Assembly: GCA_037179385.1 (NCBI GenBank) | Contig: CM074200.1 | Location: 35,901,884 to 35,965,883 of the forward strand | From: Holothuria scabra | Taxonomy: Eukaryota > Echinodermata > Holothuroidea > Aspidochirotida > Holothuriidae | DNA length: 64,000 nucleotides | Direction of reading: 5' to 3' | Shown: piece after piece, positions 11,750 to 25,249 of the stretch | How the letters are laid out: each line of letters begins with the position of its first letter | Numbering within the stretch: position 1 is the stretch's first letter | Translations under genes and position numbers: made by a program | The notes under the pieces: model-generated | The model's database searches: none | What the model saw: the letters and a program-made list of their open reading frames with translations, nothing else | Told to the model about the DNA's origin: nothing

Positions 11750-14416
11750 CATATAAGTAGAATCATGCGTGATGAGTTACTTCAATCATCTGGAAATGCT
11801 AACCCCTCACTAATGCACAACCTGTGTAAAAATATCTGCCATCCTCCTACACACAACATTCCCTCAGCAGCCTCTCATAATCATTGTCTGTTTCAGATTT
11901 ATAAATTAGGTATTTGATACTGGCAAGACAATTTGTAATTTCCTTACTTTACTACTAAGCTGCCTCAGTAGCTTTGGTAAGCTTCTTCTATGTGCCTCCA
12001 GCAATATTCCTATGTCTGAAGTACAGAGGATTACACGGCACACTACATTTAAAGTAGACTAAACATTTAAACCCCCAAAACAGAAAGCAGTCAATGGCAG
12101 ATTTTCAACATTGCTTAAAATACATCCCACGGAATCCCCAAACCTCCCTTGTTTGGGAGTCTGTGAGGGATGATACCTATCTCCAAACACCCTATGTGTA
12201 CCATTTATACCAACATATTCCAAGTAAATTCCAAATAAATTCCACAAGAAAAGGATCCAAAAAGTTCAAGAAATATTTAACCAAAAGTCGCCAGACAGAA
12301 AACAAACGACTAAACGCCAGTGAGGCAAAATGGAGTATGAAGCCATAGGGTGTCACACGTCCTCTGCTGGTAGGATATCCACTGTGTCAAAGGTTGTCAC
12401 ACGGTAAGTAAGGGTATAAATGGTATACATACTGTAGGGTGATAGGGTGTAGGTGAGAAGCAAAATAGACTCATGGGTACTGGAAGTATAAATAGTGGTA
12501 AGGTCTCTCCAGTGCTACAGTACTCTCAGTTCCCATGATTCTTTGGGTGCATTTAGCAATGATTTAAAGGGGAATTGCAGTCACCCCAATTTGGATCTGT
12601 GTAGCAGTCTGTTGTGTTTAACAATTGGCTAGTTACAGTAGTTATTCGATGAGATTTAACCACATACCAACGTGAATGTGTTTAAAGTGTCAGTCAACTC
12701 AATAAAAAGTTCAAAATTTAAATTTATTTTTCCAGTATGGTTCAATTTCAATTTTGGTTTCCCTTTAGCCGCCTCTTTCAACAGTCAGAAATACCAAAGG
12801 CATATTCTACAACCCCCAGCACATAGGGGACCAACCATGGAGAGACTTGCTCAGTCTTGTGGCTCCAAAATTCTGCAAGTCTAATAATGAATACTAACAG
12901 CCTTTTATGTGCATTTTATAGGTGACAGTTTGGAACAAACTACTAGCCACACACTACCTCACTCTACTTGGATGTAGTTTAACATCATATTCAGGATCTG
13001 TGTTTGATGATTGGCTCTTGGGAGTCATGTGACAGTACTAAATCACTGAATGATGAAATTTAGGTGAGCACCTCACTAGTTTCCTTTTGCAATGTGTATG
13101 TCTTGAAACATTAAAGTGGAACTACAAGATCTCTAACAACTCCTAATGGCAAAGAACAAGCTTTGCTTCGAGCTCTTCAAACAAAAATATAATGAGGACT
13201 AAGACTTCTGACGGAAAAGCACTATTAATGGGGAACTAAAACAAAACCATATAAAAACAGTTACAATTACTCAAACAACTTTAGAATATGCAATCTGTTC
13301 TCTATGTAGGCAGTCCTTGGCACTAATTAACGAATAGTCATGTATCAGCTACTTTCGAGATAACATCGACCACACTGTCAATTCCAGCCAGTATACCGAT
13401 ACTGTATGTACCCAATCGGGTACCATACTCTTATTCAACTAATCAATGACAAATGTCAGGCTAGAATGTGCTTGATGTGTGAAAAATGTATAGCTTTATC
13501 CTTACTGTACATGTTTATACCTGTAGGCTAAGCCTGTGCTGCCTCGCTGTGTCAGGCAACATTCTCCCTCGTTCCAGTTAGGATTTAAGGTGAGATTTTC
13601 TTCCTCTTTCAGTTATTTGGCAACAATTTCAATGGTGTGGGTAACATTTCTTAATACTTACAATTATATAGGCCTACACCTAACATTGCACTAATCCGAG
13701 TATAGTATTAGGTTGGTTGTGTATGGGCCATCCGTCAGAGGTACAAAGATACTTTCAGTTGGACATGTACGCATGGTACCTAGGGTTGTCTATTCATGAA
13801 TAATCATAAACAAACATACTTCCAATGGATCATGCTTCTGACTAATGGGCTCATTACAGGAAAGAGCTCAAATTTCATTTGGCAAACTGAATTCAACAAC
13901 TGCACTTCCGACAAAGATTACTCCCAAAAGAAACTAAGACTGTCCTTCTAAATATGTTAGAACCTGTTAAACAGTTTCCAGCTTCAACTATCTGGCTCTC
14001 GTGCCATCACAAATTTTGGAGGTCTAAGTATTTCTTTATAACAATCTCATGGTTGCGCTTTAAGAATTGCAGTTGGAAGTGAAATAAGAAGAAATCTGTG
14101 GGGTCTGACTGTTGTTTCAAAACGAGTCTGGGGGAGATTGCTTTTGCCGTGTAAGTCTGCCATTTTAATATTGTGATGCTGCCCTCAATTTGTGTAAAGA
14201 ATCATACAAGGGCAAGGCTAAAAATGAACATGAATCAAGGGACCCAGTTGCTTTTTCACTCTGAGTTTTGTAAGCTTAGAGATACTTTGGAGGATGGTGT
14301 GACTTTGTTTCTTGTGCACAGAAATTATCATTGGTAGAAAAACAAGGGATAAAATTATTTAACATGATTCTCTTTTATCCAAAACTTTATACCAGAATAT
14401 ATTTCTGGCCACTTAC
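11750..14416 (-). other. Intron sequence with one short dispersed motif
   Basis: Tetraspanin intron. The only feature seen is the 46-bp-family motif at 12413-12471. No coding sequence recognised. Confidence 0.5.
12413..12471 (+). repeat. 46-bp dispersed motif, copy 1 (diverged)
   Basis: Contains GGTATAAATGGTATACAT, then GGGTGATAGGG, AGGTGAGAAG and AAAATAGACT. It is related to the two almost identical copies at 35286-35340 and 39185-39231, with an insertion of a few bases and several changes. Confidence 0.75.
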
Positions 14417-14493
14417 TCCTTGTTGCATGGCGTCTACTGCATCTGTGACCACCTTGTCAGTTCCATATACATTCTGTATTGTTTGCTTCATAC
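14417..14493 (-). CDS. Tetraspanin exon: large loop, helix region before CCG
   Basis: 77 bp: two bases finishing a Ser codon, then 25 codons starting MKQTIQNVYGTDKVV and ending DAVDAMQQG. The spacing of V, A-V-D and Q-Q before the CCG motif is that of tetraspanin large loops. The acceptor is TTTTTTGTACAG and the donor is GTAAGT. It joins in frame to the next exon to give QQG-LKCCG. Intron sequence lies on both sides. Confidence 0.9.
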
Positions 14494-14711
14494 CTGTACA
14501 AAAAATAAATAAGCTGTCATATTAAAGCAATACTCACAACCAAACCTGTCTTATAACAATTTACTTGAAACCTTTACAATAAATTCTGTCACTCATTTGT
14601 CTTCCCTCTATTAATCCCAACCTCCACCCCAAAATGATGATAAAATAAAAACACAATAGGCTCCTCCCTCCAACCCCAAACCCCACTTTAAAATGATGAT
14701 AAAATACACAA

Positions 14712-17153
14712 ACTAGAGTGCAAAAGTGCCTTGAGGTTTTGATGATACATAAAAATGTTCCGTTCCAAAGAGTGCCATCATGCACCATTATCTTGTCATT
14801 CAAATGTTATACTAGCATGTTCAAAAAATAATTTTGTCATTCCAGGTGGCCTTTTAACCTCCATAAAAGCCATACATAGGCAAACATACAGAGAGACAAA
14901 TGGACAGACAGCTATCTTGAAAGATCTTATTTAAAAAGGTTTCCAGTCTTTGACCCTTGGAGACCCCAGATGACCTTTCACCTCTGCCAAAAACAATGCT
15001 GACCATCTTGTTACATTAACACAGAGTTAACAAGAGTTAGATTACAGTGCAGAGGTTTGAACCAACCCCATAAAGAATACAGAGTCGAGATAATATTTTG
15101 CAATGGCACTAATAAGGGAGAACTTTTGAACAGCTTCTCGTAACACTAAAATATATGGGAGAATTTTATAAGTTTTCACCCGCTGCAGATACCACTCTGC
15201 TGGCAAAATATGCTCCTGCGTGCTTTATATCATGTTCTAGAACAAATAAAATATTGGTAGAAGCTTAAGAATAAAAATAAGAAAGAAAACATTTACTACT
15301 GCACAGCTAAATTTCCCAGTAGGCTTAAGGCTTATTACAGAGAAACATACATGGAAGGATAGGTTCAAAATGTACATATATGCTATACGTTAGGCAATAG
15401 CAAAAGTGCCAGGACATGCTGAAGAAAATTACATCGTAGAGAAAATATCTACACCTAAAGCTCACAAAAGTATTGCAGATTGTGGTAATTTTACACATGC
15501 CTTGTAAATATTTTTTAAGTTCTTTGCCAACTGCATTTTTGTTGAAACCCTTCAGAACTCCATCCTGCTTTGTGAAAGGAATGTGCTGCTGACTAGCACA
15601 AACGTTAGGCAGAAAGTACTAGCCCACTTGCTCATTCGAACCATATATTTTCTGGCCTAAACTTCTTAGTTTAGGGAGCTAGACACTTTGAGTTTTCAAT
15701 TCTTCCTAATGTCAAAAATTGTCTTGGTAGAATATCATCAATTTAGTTACTTTTCCACCCATATATAATTCAAACAGCAAACTTTTTAACGATGTTCCAC
15801 TGTAAAAACCTGCTGGATCCTCTAGCTAGCCGTACACACTGAAGTTGCATTCAATGTGTCATAAGTTGTGATTGGCTGAAGGTATGCAATCATTGGGGCA
15901 TGGAACCAAGCAAGGTTTTTAACAGAGATTTTCTGTTCAAGTCCACCCAGTCTTCTTAGCAGGTGTTGAGCGTGTAACTACCCTTTGTTATTGTAGTGCA
16001 AAATATAGAAGCAATTAAGTGCAAGAACTTGTGCAAAATATGTCCCCCAAGCGGGCTATGTTTCAGCATGCATTTACTGAAATCTTAAGCCGTTCATAGC
16101 TAACAATCTGACTTCTGTTTTGACTTTTCACAATGTTTAGTGTTCGACAAAGATCCTTAACAACTGAAAAGCAGAATTTTTGGAGGTTTTTGGTAATGGC
16201 GGAATCGAGGGTGGAAAATCTTAACTATCCTGCCTTAATCGAGATACTTGGCATCTCTGCCTTTGACCTCTACCAAAAACAACTACGATGAGATAGTGTT
16301 TTAATAAGATTTTCAGACTTTGACCCTCGCCGACCCCAGATGACCTTTGACCTTTGCTACAAACATAAATCACAGCATCTCCTGCATGCCCATATTTCAT
16401 CAACATATCAAATATGAAATCTATCCAAGCTTCCACTCTTGAGATATCATGCAAAGAGATTTTTAGCCTTTGGACTCAGGTGAGCCCAGATGACCTTTGA
16501 CCTCCTCCAAAAACAGTAAGTTCCATTTCCTGACCATAATGCATCCAAATACCAAATATGAAATCTGCCCAACTTTCCTACCTTGCAATTAAGCATTAAC
16601 AAAATTTTCAGACTTTGACCCCTTGTGACCCCAAATGGCCTTTGACCTCTGCCAAAAACAAAAAGGACCATCTTCTCTGACTATAAAGCATGAACACACT
16701 GAATATGAAATCTATCCAAGCTTCCTACATTGAGATATCATGTTCACAAGATTTTCAGACTTTGACCCACAGTGAACCCCAGATGATATTTGACCTCCAC
16801 CAAAAACGATAGGCACCATCTTCTGACTATAAGGCATCCACATACCAAATATGAAATGTATCCAAGCTTCCTACCTTGAGATGGCAATAACAAGGTTTTC
16901 AGACTGACCCTTGGTGACCTCAGGTGACCTTTTTGACCTGCACCAAAATGATAGGGTTCTTCCTCTCAATATGGCGCATCTATATTCCAAGTTTGAAAAC
17001 TGTCAGACATTCCTATATTGAGATATTGTGTTAATGAGCAAAGTATCACAAACACACACACATACCACACACACACACACACATACATACATACATACAC
17101 ACACATGCAGGCCATCATGAATGCATTGGTTTCTCTTATCACCAAAACAAAAA
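14712..17153 (+). mobile_element. TH145 element with long 5' module
   Basis: Starts ACTAGAGTGCAAAAGTGCC and GGTTTTGATGAT. An early core unit lies near 14940-15010, then unique sequence. A block at 15656-16220 recurs at 22074-22620 in another copy. Core units occupy 16240-17040, a CA tract 17052-17105, and a 3' hairpin TTGGT 17126-17130 / ACCAA 17141-17145 precedes AAAAA. It is immediately followed by the start of the next element. No coding capacity is evident. Confidence 0.6.
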
Positions 17154-18147
17154 ACCCCAAAGTCTTAGTGATTCCTTGCTGCTGAAGTGTAAGTCTTTTG
17201 TTTTGTTTTCTCTTCCAATTAACAGTGTTTTGTTAAGCTTCCACATGTTTGAAAACTATTAACAGTTCCTACATGGAGATAGATTGCATAAATCTGTTCA
17301 GAGAATTGCAACCCTGGTGACCCCACATGACCTTTGGTCTCTGCCATAAATAACTAGGATCATCTAATCAATATGGAACATCTACATACTAAGAATGAGG
17401 ACCCTACCATTAATCGCTCTCAAAACATCGTGTAAAAAAGAATTTCAGACTTTGACCACAGGTGACCTTACATGACCTGTGATCTCCACCAAAAGTAATC
17501 TTTACCATTTATCCTACTTTTAAGTTATCATGTAAAAAAGGTTTCAAAACTTTAAGCCCAGTGACCCCACATGAACTTTAACTTCCATCAAAACAAATAG
17601 GCTTCTTTCTCTCACTATAATGCATCCACACCCTGTATGATACTTATTCAAGCCTCCTACCTTTAGATATCAAGCAAGATTTTAGACTTTGACCCTCAGT
17701 GAACCCACATGACCTTTGAGCTCCACCAAAAGCAATAAGAATCATCTACTCAATATGGGTCAGCTAAGTGTCATATACATTAGGAGCAGGCCTTGATTTT
17801 CAGAAAAATTTATGGTTTTCCTTCGGGGAACCAATTCAGCATTTTTAGTTGTCCTTACAAAAATTTGGTTGTCCAAAACATTTTGCCAAAAATATTACAG
17901 TACAAAACACTAACTGGGTTTATGTGTAATTGGTCTCAAAGAATAATAAAGATATGATTTTTGTGAGACAAAAACACTTGTATGATGGAAAAAATTGAAA
18001 GAGTTGATCAGTCAGCAGTATATATTTCTTCCATCAGATAAAACCAAACTGCTTGAATATAGTTCATTGTGAGAGAAAAATGGTTGTCCATTGGACAACC
18101 AACTTTCAACTTTTGGTTGTCCGTATGGAATTTTAGTTGTCCCGGAC

Positions 18148-19852
18148 TAGGGTTTCACGGTACCACTGATAATTGGTACCATCGGTACCGCCACAAATGG
18201 TACCGGTATTACCGTAGTACCGGTAACAGAAGAGTAAAAAAGTAGGATTTTTATCACATGCAAAATATCCGTAAAAATACCATGCATTGACATAAGTGAA
18301 GTCTTCTGATAATCCCTGCCTCCCGTTTCAGTATTTTTTATAACATTTAGTGACCCCACACTAAACAAATCGGTAAACAAAAAAAGAAATAACCTCTCTG
18401 CAAATTTAGCGTCCGATAATTTCGGGACACACAATAAATCAGTGCCGCACGTCCGCACCGGAGCTAGACCCCACAAGATGACAAGAGCACTCAGGATTGT
18501 GAAGAAGATTGCAAAAATAATTTCTACAAATAATAAGAACCCCCCTCCTAAAGTATAACCAAAAGTTATTAAGTAGAACTTTACAAAAATATTTCCATAA
18601 AAGACTGATTCATCAAGCTTTCTTCCCGCCGAGTTATCGCTATCAAAACTAAATCAAAGTGCTTCAAGATTGAATTTACGAATGCATCGCGCAGCAATCC
18701 GTTGTACAATAACACTATACTGTTCTTCAGTACGTAGAGCAATACAACAAAGCAAGTGAGTTGATCAGTTGAACTGAACACGCGAGCCAATGATTTAAGC
18801 GGGATTTACTGTGTGTTCCGTCCCATTGCTTCACCGTGTTACAGTAATTTCTGAAAGAACGTTCGTTGCCTTCGTACGAAAGTTTTTCTCCCACAGACAT
18901 AGACAGTGGACGTTATGGAACGGTCCCACTGAATCACTGTGTTAAAATCAGAAATCGTCGATGCAACGTTCATGTCAGAGCTTGCAATGCTATGATTCTT
19001 TGTCTGCTTACAACGAATTTCGCACTCGTATAATGTTGTGTGCTATCGTAATCAAAGTTAATTTTATCAATCAACGCATGGTATCTATTCGCAATACACC
19101 ATGTGAAAGCATTTGCTGATGAGCAACGATCGTTCGGGGGTTGCGCAGAATGTCAAAAGAAAGCAAGGGCCCTGTTAGTGTGGAAGGTACTAGTTCTGCG
19201 AAAGTAACGTTAAACAGCACTTTCCGAAATTCGTAGGGGGATTTGTGACTGAAATAGCGCAAAACGATTATCAAGGGAATGTTCCCTGTTTGTATTGCAA
19301 TCCTTAGAGACACGGCGCATTTATCATATGGTTTTTTGTTTCATTCAAGTATCATTCAAATTCAATGCTTTATTTTTGAGAAAAGATTTTCACCGCAAAG
19401 TTGACTAATCGTGTCCGTCTAAATACACAATGTGAAGGCGCGGGCGAAGCTAGCGCTGGCAGGGATCGTTCTGAGATTGCGCAGAATGTCGATAGAAAGC
19501 AAGTTCCTTTTTTAGTGTGGATGGTGCTAGTTCTGCGAAAGTAACATTAAACGGCAATTTCCGAAATTCTTAGGGGGGATTTGTGACTGAAATGATGCGA
19601 AATGATTATCAAGTGACTATTCCCTGTTTATATTATAATGTTTAGAAACACAGGGCATTTATCAAATGGATGTTTGTTACATTTTAGTATCAATCTAATT
19701 TAAATGCTATAATTTTGAGAAAAGATTTTCACCTTACAGTTGAGTACCGAGTCTCCACGATACTTCGGTACCTTTAGGTTGGTGGTACCATACCGTACCG
19801 GTACCGGTACGTACCGGTACTTACGGAAATACCGGTATACCGTGAAACCTTA
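18148..19852. mobile_element. Non-autonomous hAT-type element, family B, nested
   Basis: A 1705-bp element with 15-bp terminal repeats TAGGGTTTCACGGTA and TACCGTGAAACCTTA (one mismatch) and an 8-bp duplication TCCCGGAC at 18140-18147 and 19853-19860. Next to both ends are runs of GGTACCGGTA, a dyad-symmetric word likely bound by transposase. It contains a direct repeat (19094-19405 and 19422-19744). No transposase frame is seen. It is inserted within the element 17787-19889. Confidence 0.92.
19094..19744 (+). repeat. Internal direct repeat of about 315 bp, two copies
   Basis: Copy one covers 19094-19405 and copy two 19422-19744. Both start AATACAC(c/a)ATGTGAA, share TTGCGCAGAATGTC and CTAGTTCTGCGAAAGTAAC, and end GAGAAAAGATTTTCACC. 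The copies differ by many substitutions, so the duplication is old compared with the intact ends of the host hAT element. Confidence 0.85.
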
Positions 19853-20455
19853 TCCCGGACAATTGGACAACCACGAAAATCGAGCTCTGATTAGGAGTAC
19901 CCTGCAAGTTATCCTTCTTGAGATACAAGTTTTCAGCCTTTGAACCTTGAAGACCCAACATGACCTTTGAGCACCACCAAAAACAACAGGAATCATCTAC
20001 TCAATATGGGCCATATACATGCCAAGTATGAGGACCAGGCTTACAAGTTACCCTTCTTGAGATATCTTGTAAAAAAGTGCAAAGGTGTCCCACAAACACA
20101 CACATACTGTATAGACACAAACTAACCCATCCATAACCATCGCATAGGTTCCTTGACCCAGAAATTTTCCCTATCATATGATCTTTGCCAAAATATTGTG
20201 AAGGAAAAGTTTTCTATAATATGACCAAATAAACTATGAGAACCAATTCATTTTTAATTGCCAGCTCCTAAATTTTTACTTTCAATCAATTAACCTTTCC
20301 TCTTTACTTAGCTTTACAAAGTTACTCCATAAGTACAGTAGCCTTTTCACCTCTGATCTGCATTCAGGTTGTCATACTCACAATAAACACAGGTGTGAGT
20401 TACTTTCTGAGATTCCAAACTTCCCTGTGTGCACAGGGAAAAATTTGTAAAGGTA

Positions 20456-20662
20456 AGGTTAGGGTAGACAAGAGTTTTACAGCCAGGTTTCGAACCAATT
20501 GCTTCAAGTCAAACTGGCCATGGCCTTTTTCCAGTTGTGGCTCACTGGTTTGTTTTCCCGAATCAATTGCACAACAGCAATAGGTTCCATTTTTAACGTC
20601 TGTATGACCTGACCAGGCCCCAACTCCCGACTTCCTGACTGCAAGTTTGATGCCCTAACCTG
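20456..20662 (-). repeat. tRNA-derived SINE
   Basis: On the minus strand it starts with a tRNA-like head: GGTTAGGGCATCAAACTTGCAGTC resembles A-box and anticodon-stem sequence when read in two parts (GGTTAGGGCATC, then ACTTGCAGTCAGGAAG), followed by a degraded B box, GGGAGTTGGGGCC. The body, with GTGAGCCACAACTGG, is shared with 39847-40017 and 8236-8338. Such elements are transcribed by RNA polymerase III and copied by a LINE. It is too degraded to be a working tRNA. Confidence 0.7.
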
Positions 20663-21926
20663 TAGTAAAGGAAGGGGCAAATCCTTGGTAGACTGCAGAT
20701 TATCCAAAGATATTACAAAGCAGTACATAGTTGCCTAGAACTAGATATACAGTATTTTGGGCATACGCTGACCTCTCTTCACAATGGAATTTTCTGTTAC
20801 ACTTGAGAAATAATACGGGCAAATCATGGAAGAACTGTGTGCATGTGATATTAACACTTTTGCCCATCCATCTGAGCCTCTGTGCAGAATCTGCACATCT
20901 ACCACTACAGTACCAGTGTATGGGTACAAGTTTGGAATCTTATGTTCATTTTATCTTAAAGATTACCTAAGTGTTGCACCACCATGTTGGCATGAAGCAT
21001 ACAAAAACTGATAGCTGAAAATGCATCCCACATCCCATCACTGGAACTGGCACTTCCAGAGCCTTGTATCACATATAAATAGGGTAGGCAGTGATAGTGA
21101 TATCACACAAAAAACAACATACAAATATGAAAAAAAATATCCATGAAGGGGGTTGGCTATCGAATTTAACCACTCCTCTTGGCTATGTACCTGAGATTCC
21201 GAGTTACTCTTCAAAAACAATCATGACAGCTATTGTCCAAACAAACAATTACTACAATGCTTACAGTAACTGGAAAATGAGCCATATAAAGGGGCTCATT
21301 AAAGTGATATCAATGATTTAATGAGAATGTTAAAGAAAGTGTGACACGTCAGCAGTATGCCCTAACTTCACTTGGCAGTAAAGGATAGTTAGAGAGCAAC
21401 CTTTTCTGAGTAAATATCTATTGGAATTATGTCAATATCTTTCATGTTTCTCAAAATATACTTCTTGGAAGATGGAATGTTCCTGAAACAACATGTTGCT
21501 TATGCAAAAATAATGACATAGAGTGTTGCAGTGTTGACATTTCTTTTGTTAACCATACATTAGTTTTCTCTTTCTTACTCATCAGATAGTTTATGGTTTG
21601 GTTTTGATGCTGACAATGTTCAAGGACACAATTTAATCTTCCAAAATAAAACCCTCAGGACAAACTAATGTTGCAACTGGTCTTGAAAAATTTTGAATTT
21701 TGTGGTGTCCTGACATATATATATGACAGTTTTGTGCATAGCTTGAAGAAGTGTCTGGTCACAAATTTTTGAAAACAGAATTGAACATTTTAAGAACTCA
21801 CTCAAAAAACATTTATTTGTATGTGGGATCACTCATAAAATATTTATTTGTATGTAGGATATATGGATTGTCTAAGTTTGACCATTTGTCATTAGTTTGT
21901 GAAGAAAACTTTATAACAGGTTTGGA
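20663..21926 (-). other. Intron sequence, no recognisable feature
   Basis: Tetraspanin intron between the helix 3 and second loop exons. No supported feature. Confidence 0.5.
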
Positions 21927-24650
21927 ACCAGAATGCAAAACTGCATTGAGGTTTCAATGATACACAAATGTTCCATTTAAAATAATCCCATCAGGTACCA
22001 TTATCTTCCCATTCAAATGTTATTCTAACATGTTCAAAACATAATAAAGATGTGTTAACACAACACAACACAAACTTCTCAGTTTAGGGAGCTAGACACT
22101 TTGAGTTTTCAATTCTTCCCAATGTCAAGAATTGTCACGGTAGAATACCCTCAATTTATTTACTTTTCCACCCATATACAAATCATATGGTGAACTTTTT
22201 TACGATGTTCCATTGTGGAAACTTGAGGGATCCTCTAGCAAGTAATACACTAAATCGAATGTGTCCCGAGGTGTGATTGGCTGAAAGTATGTAATCATGG
22301 GTGCATGGAACCAATCACAAGGTTTTAAATGAGATTTTCTGTCGAAGTTCACGTAGTCTTCTTGGTAGGTATCGAGTGTGTATATCCTTTGTTACTAGGT
22401 AATGCAAAATATAGGAGCACAGTGCAAGTACTTGTGCAAAAAAGTCCCCCAAGCGAGCTATGTTTCAGCATGCATCTGCTCAAATCTTTTTAAATTTTCA
22501 CAATGCTGAGTATTCGACAAAAGTCCTTAACGTGTGAAAAGAGGAATTTTTGGAGAATTGCAGATTCGAAGGTTAAATGAAAGTTACTCTACCTAAATCT
22601 ATATACTTGGCATCTTTGTAGGGACCATCTCCTGATTAAAACCCATCCACATACCAAATAAATCTATCCAAGTTCCCTACCTTGAGATATTTTGTTAACC
22701 AGATTTTCAGACTTTGAACCCTGTGACCCTTGATGACCTTTGACCTCTGCCAAAAACAACAGGGACCATTTCCTGACTATAACACATCCACATGCAAAAT
22801 ATGAAATCTATCCAAGTTTCCTATCTTGAGATATCCTGTTAACCAGATTTCCAGACTATGACCCCTGGTGACACCAGATTACCTTTGACCTCTGACAAAA
22901 ACAATAAGAAAATCTTCTGACAATAACACATCCACATACCAAATATAAAATCCATCCAAGTTCACTCTCTTGAGATATTGGGTTAACAAGATTTTCAGAC
23001 TTTGACCCCTGGTGACCCCAGACGATATCTTTGACCCTCCGCCAAAAGCAATAGGGACCACCTTCTCACTATAATGCATCCACAAATCAAATATGACATC
23101 TATCCAAGTTTTCTTCCTTGAGATATTGTGTTAACAAGATTTTCAAACTTTGACCCCTGGTGACCCCACATGACCTTTTACCTCCATATAAAATGATAGG
23201 GACCATCTTCTGACCATAACACATCCACGTACCAAATATGAAATCTATCCAAGTTCCCTATCAAGAGATATCTGGTAACAAGATTTTCAAACTTTGACCC
23301 CTGGTGACCCCAGATGACCTTTGACCACTGCCAAAAACAATAGGGACCATCTTCTGACCAAAACCATCCACATATTAAAAATGAAATACATCCAAGTTTC
23401 CTATCTTGAGATATCGTGCTAACAAGTTTATCAGAAATTACCCCCGGTGACCCAAGATGACCTTTGACCTCCACCAAAAACAAAAGGGATCATCTTCTGA
23501 CTATGTGGCGTCCACATACTAAATATGTAATCTAACCAAGTTTCCTATCTTGAGATATTGTGTTAACAAGATTTTCAAACTTTGACCCCTTTGACCCCAG
23601 ATGACCTTTGACCTCCACCAAAAACAACTGGGTCCATCTTCTGACCACAACACATCCACATACCAAATATGAAATCTATACAACTGTCCTATCTTGAGAT
23701 ATCCTGCTAACAAGATGTTCAGCCTTTGACCCCTGGTGACCCCAGATGACCTTTGACCTCCACCAAAAACAATAGGGACCATCTTCTGACCAAAATGCAT
23801 CCACATACCAAATATGAAATCTATCCAAGTTCCCTACCTTGAGATATGGCGGTAACAAGATTTTCGAACTTTGACCCCTAGTGACCCCACATGACCTTTG
23901 ACCTCTGTCAAAAACTATAGGGACCATCCCCTGACCATAACACATCCACATACCAAATATGAAATCTATACAACTGTCCTATCTTGAGATATCCTGCTAA
24001 CAAGATGTTCAGCCTTTGACCCCTGGTGACCCCAGATGACCTTTGACCTCCACCAAAAACAATACGGACCATCTTCTGACCAAAATGCATCCACATACCA
24101 AATATGAAATCTATCCAAGTTCCCTACCTTGAGATATGGCGGTAACAAGATTTTCGAACTTTGACCCCTAGTGACCCCAGATGACCTTTGACCTCTGTCA
24201 AAAACTATAGGGACCATCCCCTGACCATAACACATCCACATACCAAATATGAAATCTATACAACTGTCCTATCTTGAGATATCCTGCTAACAAGATGTTC
24301 AGCCTTTGACCCCTGGTGACCCCAGATGACCTTTGACCTCCACCAAAAACAATAGGGACCATCTTCTGACCAAAATGCATCCACATACCAAATATGAAAT
24401 CTATCCAAGTTTTCTATCTTGAGATATCGTGCTAACAAAGTTTTCAGAAGTTGACCCCTGGTGACCCCACATGACCTTTGACCTCCACCAAAAACAATAG
24501 GGTTCTTCCTCTCACTATGGCCCATCCACATACCAAGTTTGAAAACTGTCAGATATTCCTATCTTGATATATCGAGCTAACAAGCAAAGTGTCACAAACA
24601 CACACACGCTATCATGACTGCAAAGGTTTCTCTAATCATCAAAACCAAAA
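21927..24650 (+). mobile_element. TH145 element with recent 290-bp dimer expansion
   Basis: Starts ACCAGAATGCAAAACTGC with 5' hairpin AATGCA 21932-21937 / TGCATT 21942-21947. A 5' module at 22074-22620 matches 15656-16220. About thirteen core units follow. Three nearly identical 290-bp dimers run from about 23660 to 24400, showing recent unequal exchange. It ends with a short CA tract and hairpin GGTTT 24625-24629 / AAACC 24642-24646. The minus-strand open frames over 22879-24531 are repeat translations repeating the same phrase, not genes. Confidence 0.68.
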
Positions 24651-25249
24651 ATTAGTTAAATGTCATGAATCAATGGAAATGGACATGTTAACCCACAGGC
24701 TTGACCCAAGTCACAGAGGAAAACGTAACAATCACCTTAACTCAAGCCTTTTTCACTTTCAGTATGCATTATACTGGCTACTCCCTCATTTAGAGTATCA
24801 TAAAATTCTGTATTGTTACTCTCAACTGCTTCACTTTGCTATGTAGCAGCCACTTGTGACCTCTTTATTATTAAAGATGTATGTCTTTATATGATATGGA
24901 ATATTCATTCATTCATTCATTCATTCAATCCATTCCACTGACTTTGGTGCAAACAATCTTTATACATCACTAAACCAGAAAGCTATAAATACTTTGAAGC
25001 ACAATTAAAACATGATCTTACCAACCAACTACAATACAACACTTCCCAGTAAAACCTAGAGTGACCTTAAATTTGTAATAAAGGCTGGGGCATGTCTTGC
25101 ATTGTTGTAGAAGGTTACTAACAGTATTCATCAAAGTGTATGTGCAGCTCAATCATCAAGCATGTATGTACAGAACAGTATACTAAAACATGTGAAGACA
25201 GGGCACAAGACATGACACTGCCTGGGAGGGGCAGTAAGAAGGCAACTCG
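24651..25249 (-). other. Intron sequence with (ATTC)n
   Basis: Tetraspanin intron. A short ATTC microsatellite lies at 24901-24926. Nothing else recognised. Confidence 0.6.

Larger units (their letters stand above)
17787..19889. mobile_element. Short hAT-type element, outer, split by another hAT
   Basis: Termini CAGGCCTTGATTTTC and GAAAATCGAGCTCTG are imperfect inverted repeats. An 8-bp duplication ATTAGGAG lies at 17779-17786 and 19890-19897. Without the inner element the length is about 390 bp, too short for a transposase. Internal sequence repeats GGTTGTCC. It sits inside a TH145 core unit. Confidence 0.82.
17154..20160 (+). mobile_element. TH145 element interrupted by nested hAT elements
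   Basis: Begins ACCCCAAAGTCTTAGTGATTCCTTGCTG, close to the start of the copy at 35812. Core units run 17270-17778 and resume at 19898-20080, where the unit continues after removal of the insertion 17787-19889. A short CA tract (20096-20105) and GGTTCCTTG at 20147-20155 mark the 3' end, but the second hairpin arm is lost. Confidence 0.6.

Noticed and set aside
22879..24531. Stacked minus-strand open frames repeating a phrase with FGGGQRSSGVTRGQ
   Set aside because: They are translations of the 145-bp TH145 core; frame length follows repeat period, and no domain or splice context exists.
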